From NCBI GenBank assembly GCA_015059905.1, contig SUZN01000005.1, forward strand, positions 62,001 to 126,000: a stretch of 64,000 nt of DNA. Direction: 5' to 3'. Below are positions 62,017-64,000 of the stretch, piece after piece. This DNA comes from Rikenellaceae bacterium. GTDB lineage: Bacteria > Bacteroidota > Bacteroidia > Bacteroidales > Rikenellaceae. Position 1 is the stretch's first letter, and each line of letters opens with the position of its first letter. A program made the translations under genes and the position numbers. Under the pieces are notes generated by a model. That model did not search any database and was not told where the DNA came from. It saw nothing but the letters and a program-made list of their open reading frames with translations.

Positions 62017-64000
62017 TTAATCATTTGTTTGGCGCACAAAACGGCACACGGCACATCCGCGCTCCACATCGTAGCTCTCCACCGCCTCAAGGTGATACTT
62101 CGCACGCTGCCCGTTGAGCCTCAGCACAAACGTCGAGCGCAGGTTTGCTCCGCTACTACACCACTCGCCAAGCGACTGCAGCTCAAGCGGTGTGAGCTTT
62201 AGCGTCAGGCGCAGGCGGCGGCGCAACGACCTCTGGCGCAACTCATCGTCATAGTATCGGTGCAGACCCTGCACGCCATCACGGTCCTCAAAGCAGAGAG
62301 TAAACTCCTCGGGCGAGTGAAACGCCGCAAAGGGGTAACTTTTGCCGTATGCTGGAAAGCCCCAACGCTCGCCCTGCGGCAACTCGCGCAGACCCTCATA
62401 GCGCACGATGCGCGTTGTAACCTTTGCCACCTCATCGGCATCACGGTCACCCACCTGCATCACCATCGCCGAAGGGGCATCGGCATAGGGCGTAGAGCTC
62501 AACGTAGGGCTGAAGAGCGGGTTCAGCTCGCGCTGCTCGCCCTGCTTTGCCGCGTGGGAGTCTATCTCGCCGCACCACACGCCCAGAGGCTCATCTGCCG
62601 AGGCGTTGAAGCGTGCCACAGCACCATCGCCCTCGGCGCGGTAGGCAAGGCGCAGACGCTCACTATGCTCCAGCGCGATATCCTCCGCCTCCACAGGGCA
62701 CGACAAATCGACCTTTGCGCTCCAATCCCACTCATCGCCACGATAGAACTCATCGCGCGGCTCGACATAGACCCTGCGCGAGGACTCGTCGGTGTAGATA
62801 CGCAGGTTGAACATCTGCTGCACCGCCTTCACAACATCGATAAGCTGCGCATCAACAGCCGCCACCGACCCGAAGTCGAGCTTCGTGCCAAATGCCGCTG
62901 TGGGCGAAAATATGGGTCGCAGACGACACTCTGCCGAGAGCGTCACACTCTGTCCCTCCTTGGCGCCGTGCAGGTAGAGCTGGTTGAATGACTTACCACT
63001 CCAGGGCGAGACATACTCTGGAGGCGACTGCACGGTAACCTCCACCATCGTCTGACCTACCAAATCGACGTGACCCTCATAGACAGCCCAATCGCCATTA
63101 TATACCTTCGCCACGCCATCATCGCCCACCTTGAGTAGCACGCAGCTCATCTGACCCACATCGACCATAGGGGTAGTAAAGGTAAAATCACCCTCGACAA
63201 GGTTGCTCACCACCGAGTGTGACGAGCCGTGATAGCAGGTGAGGCGGTAGCGCGACCCCTCCTCGTGGTCAAAGACCTTGCATCGGTACTGCATATTTGC
63301 CTGCAACTCATCACGTTTGTTGCGGAAGGGGTTGGCAATCTCAAACTGCACATCGCAACCATCGCCCAGATAGATAGCATCGAAACCACGCAGACGTGTG
63401 CTTGATATCATCTCGTAGTCGGTGGCATACTTCAGGTAGTACTCGAAGCCTACGGTGAGCCCTGCTGCGGGCTTATAGACCACACCCTCGGTGGAGGAGA
63501 GCTGCAAGCAGGAGTTGTTGTTATAGAGCTCCTCGCCCTCGGTGGTGGTGACAAAAGCGCCGAGTGATGAGGTGAGCACCAGCGGCGAGAGCCACACACG
63601 CCCCTGACCATCCGCCGTAGCCACAGCCTCCGCATCACGTCCCGCCTCGAAGCCCGCAAACGCCTTACGACGTGAGAGCGAGCCACTCTCTGCCTCGGCA
63701 TAGCGACCACTCATCATAAGCGAGCGGAACTCCTTGCTATTGACCCACTCGCCCGCGAGGGTGTAGCCGCCACGCTCCACCGCATCGCGCAGCAGACTCT
63801 CCACCGAGAGGAATGGGTAGTAGTCGCCCACAGTCATCACACGCTGCGGAGGGTAGAGGCTCTTCTCGTCGTAGGGGGCACGGTAGTCGTCATAGCACAC
63901 GGGCAGAAACCTCACCGCCTTACTACCCATCCAGCTCTTGAGGATGGTGGTGCCGTTGAGCGTATCGCTGAAGGAGATGTTGGCTTGGCTGATGGCGGTG
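62017..64000 (-). CDS. Large prophage tail-type protein (5' end outside window)
   Basis: The frame is open from the right window edge: before the ATG at 63930 it reads SFSDTLNGTTILKSWMGSK. The true start therefore lies beyond 64000 and the visible part is at least 660 residues. It is beta-rich with many aromatic residues. Blocks include FEYYLKYATDYEMISSTRLRGFDAIYLGDGCDVQFEIANPFRN, LIDVVKAVQQMFNLRIYTDESSRRVYVEPRDEFY and a closing FVLRLNGQRAKYHLEAVESYDVERGCAVCRF. Such layout suits a tail-tip or baseplate protein (inference). It lies 23 bp before the protease gene. Confidence 0.6.
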   Translation of the reverse strand, partial: TAISQANISFSDTLNGTTILKSWMGSKAVRFLPVCYDDYRAPYDEKSLYPPQRVMTVGDYYPFLSVESLLRDAVERGGYTLAGEWVNSKEFRSLMMSGRYAEAESGSLSRRKAFAGFEAGRDAEAVATADGQGRVWLSPLVLTSSLGAFVTTTEGEELYNNNSCLQLSSTEGVVYKPAAGLTVGFEYYLKYATDYEMISSTRLRGFDAIYLGDGCDVQFEIANPFRNKRDELQANMQYRCKVFDHEEGSRYRLTCYHGSSHSVVSNLVEGDFTFTTPMVDVGQMSCVLLKVGDDGVAKVYNGDWAVYEGHVDLVGQTMVEVTVQSPPEYVSPWSGKSFNQLYLHGAKEGQSVTLSAECRLRPIFSPTAAFGTKLDFGSVAAVDAQLIDVVKAVQQMFNLRIYTDESSRRVYVEPRDEFYRGDEWDWSAKVDLSCPVEAEDIALEHSERLRLAYRAEGDGAVARFNASADEPLGVWCGEIDSHAAKQGEQRELNPLFSPTLSSTPYADAPSAMVMQVGDRDADEVAKVTTRIVRYEGLRELPQGERWGFPAYGKSYPFAAFHSPEEFTLCFEDRDGVQGLHRYYDDELRQRSLRRRLRLTLKLTPLELQSLGEWCSSGANLRSTFVLRLNGQRAKYHLEAVESYDVERGCAVCRFVRQTND

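Overview
This 64 kb window comes from a Bacteroidota chromosome, most likely order Bacteroidales and possibly Alistipes-like. Promoters fit the TTTG-(19-21 bp)-TAnnTTTG pattern of this phylum. Other signs are a joined str-S10-spc-alpha ribosomal locus without tuf, a GTPase-site-altered EF-G paralogue, an S46 dipeptidyl-peptidase, VTC/DUF4956 genes and many Cys-box lipoproteins. Genus assignment is inference.

Left part (1-23.6 kb): a 5'-truncated YgiQ radical SAM gene and a secreted basic-secretory-protein-type metallopeptidase. Next is a short minus-strand operon (GNAT acetyltransferase plus a 68-aa protein whose C-terminus copies the end of the EF-G paralogue). An AT-rich TlpA-like lipoprotein gene follows, enclosed by two 231-bp MITE-like direct repeats, then the EF-G paralogue. 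Beyond these lie a helical-repeat lipoprotein, an M28 peptidase, a small lipoprotein behind a broken gene, a ROK sugar kinase, a polyprenyl synthetase, a U32 peptidase-family gene and a secreted protein of unknown family. A putative operon then carries aminopeptidase P, mqnB, a GH78 rhamnosidase and mqnD. It combines peptide trimming, futalosine-route menaquinone synthesis and rhamnoside hydrolysis. A PepSY-like lipoprotein with a structured leader closes this part.

Middle (23.7-42.8 kb, minus strand): the ribosomal supercluster, transcribed rpsL-rpsG-fusA-rpsJ-rplC-D-W-B-rpsS-rplV-rpsC-rplP-rpmC-rpsQ-rplN-X-E-rpsN, then rpsH-rplF-R-rpsE-rpmD-rplO-secY-map-infA-rpmJ-rpsM-K-D-rpoA-rplQ. It is broken between rpsN and rpsH by a hairpin terminator, about 790 bp of non-coding DNA with 21-bp tandem repeats, and a candidate new promoter.

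Right part (43-56 kb): a DUF697 membrane protein, a two-domain secreted protein and a ComEC-like channel face a convergent operon. That operon encodes a secreted YD-like protein, a VTC polyphosphate-polymerase-type enzyme, a DUF4956 membrane protein, a DUF2490 outer-membrane protein and a TonB-C-like periplasmic protein. These could form a polymer synthesis and envelope system (inference). An S46 peptidase, a DUF486 membrane protein, a THUMP-like methyltransferase and a CPA-type antiporter follow. Then comes about 0.9 kb of REP-like palindromes.

The far right (56.8-64 kb, minus strand) is one edge of a tailed prophage: tail-type protein (cut by the window end), ClpP-type maturation protease with a scaffold-like tail, major capsid, small protein, portal, DUF6712-like connector, holin and a P5-type lytic protein. 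No integrase, terminase or att site lies in view. No tRNA, rRNA or CRISPR array was recognised.
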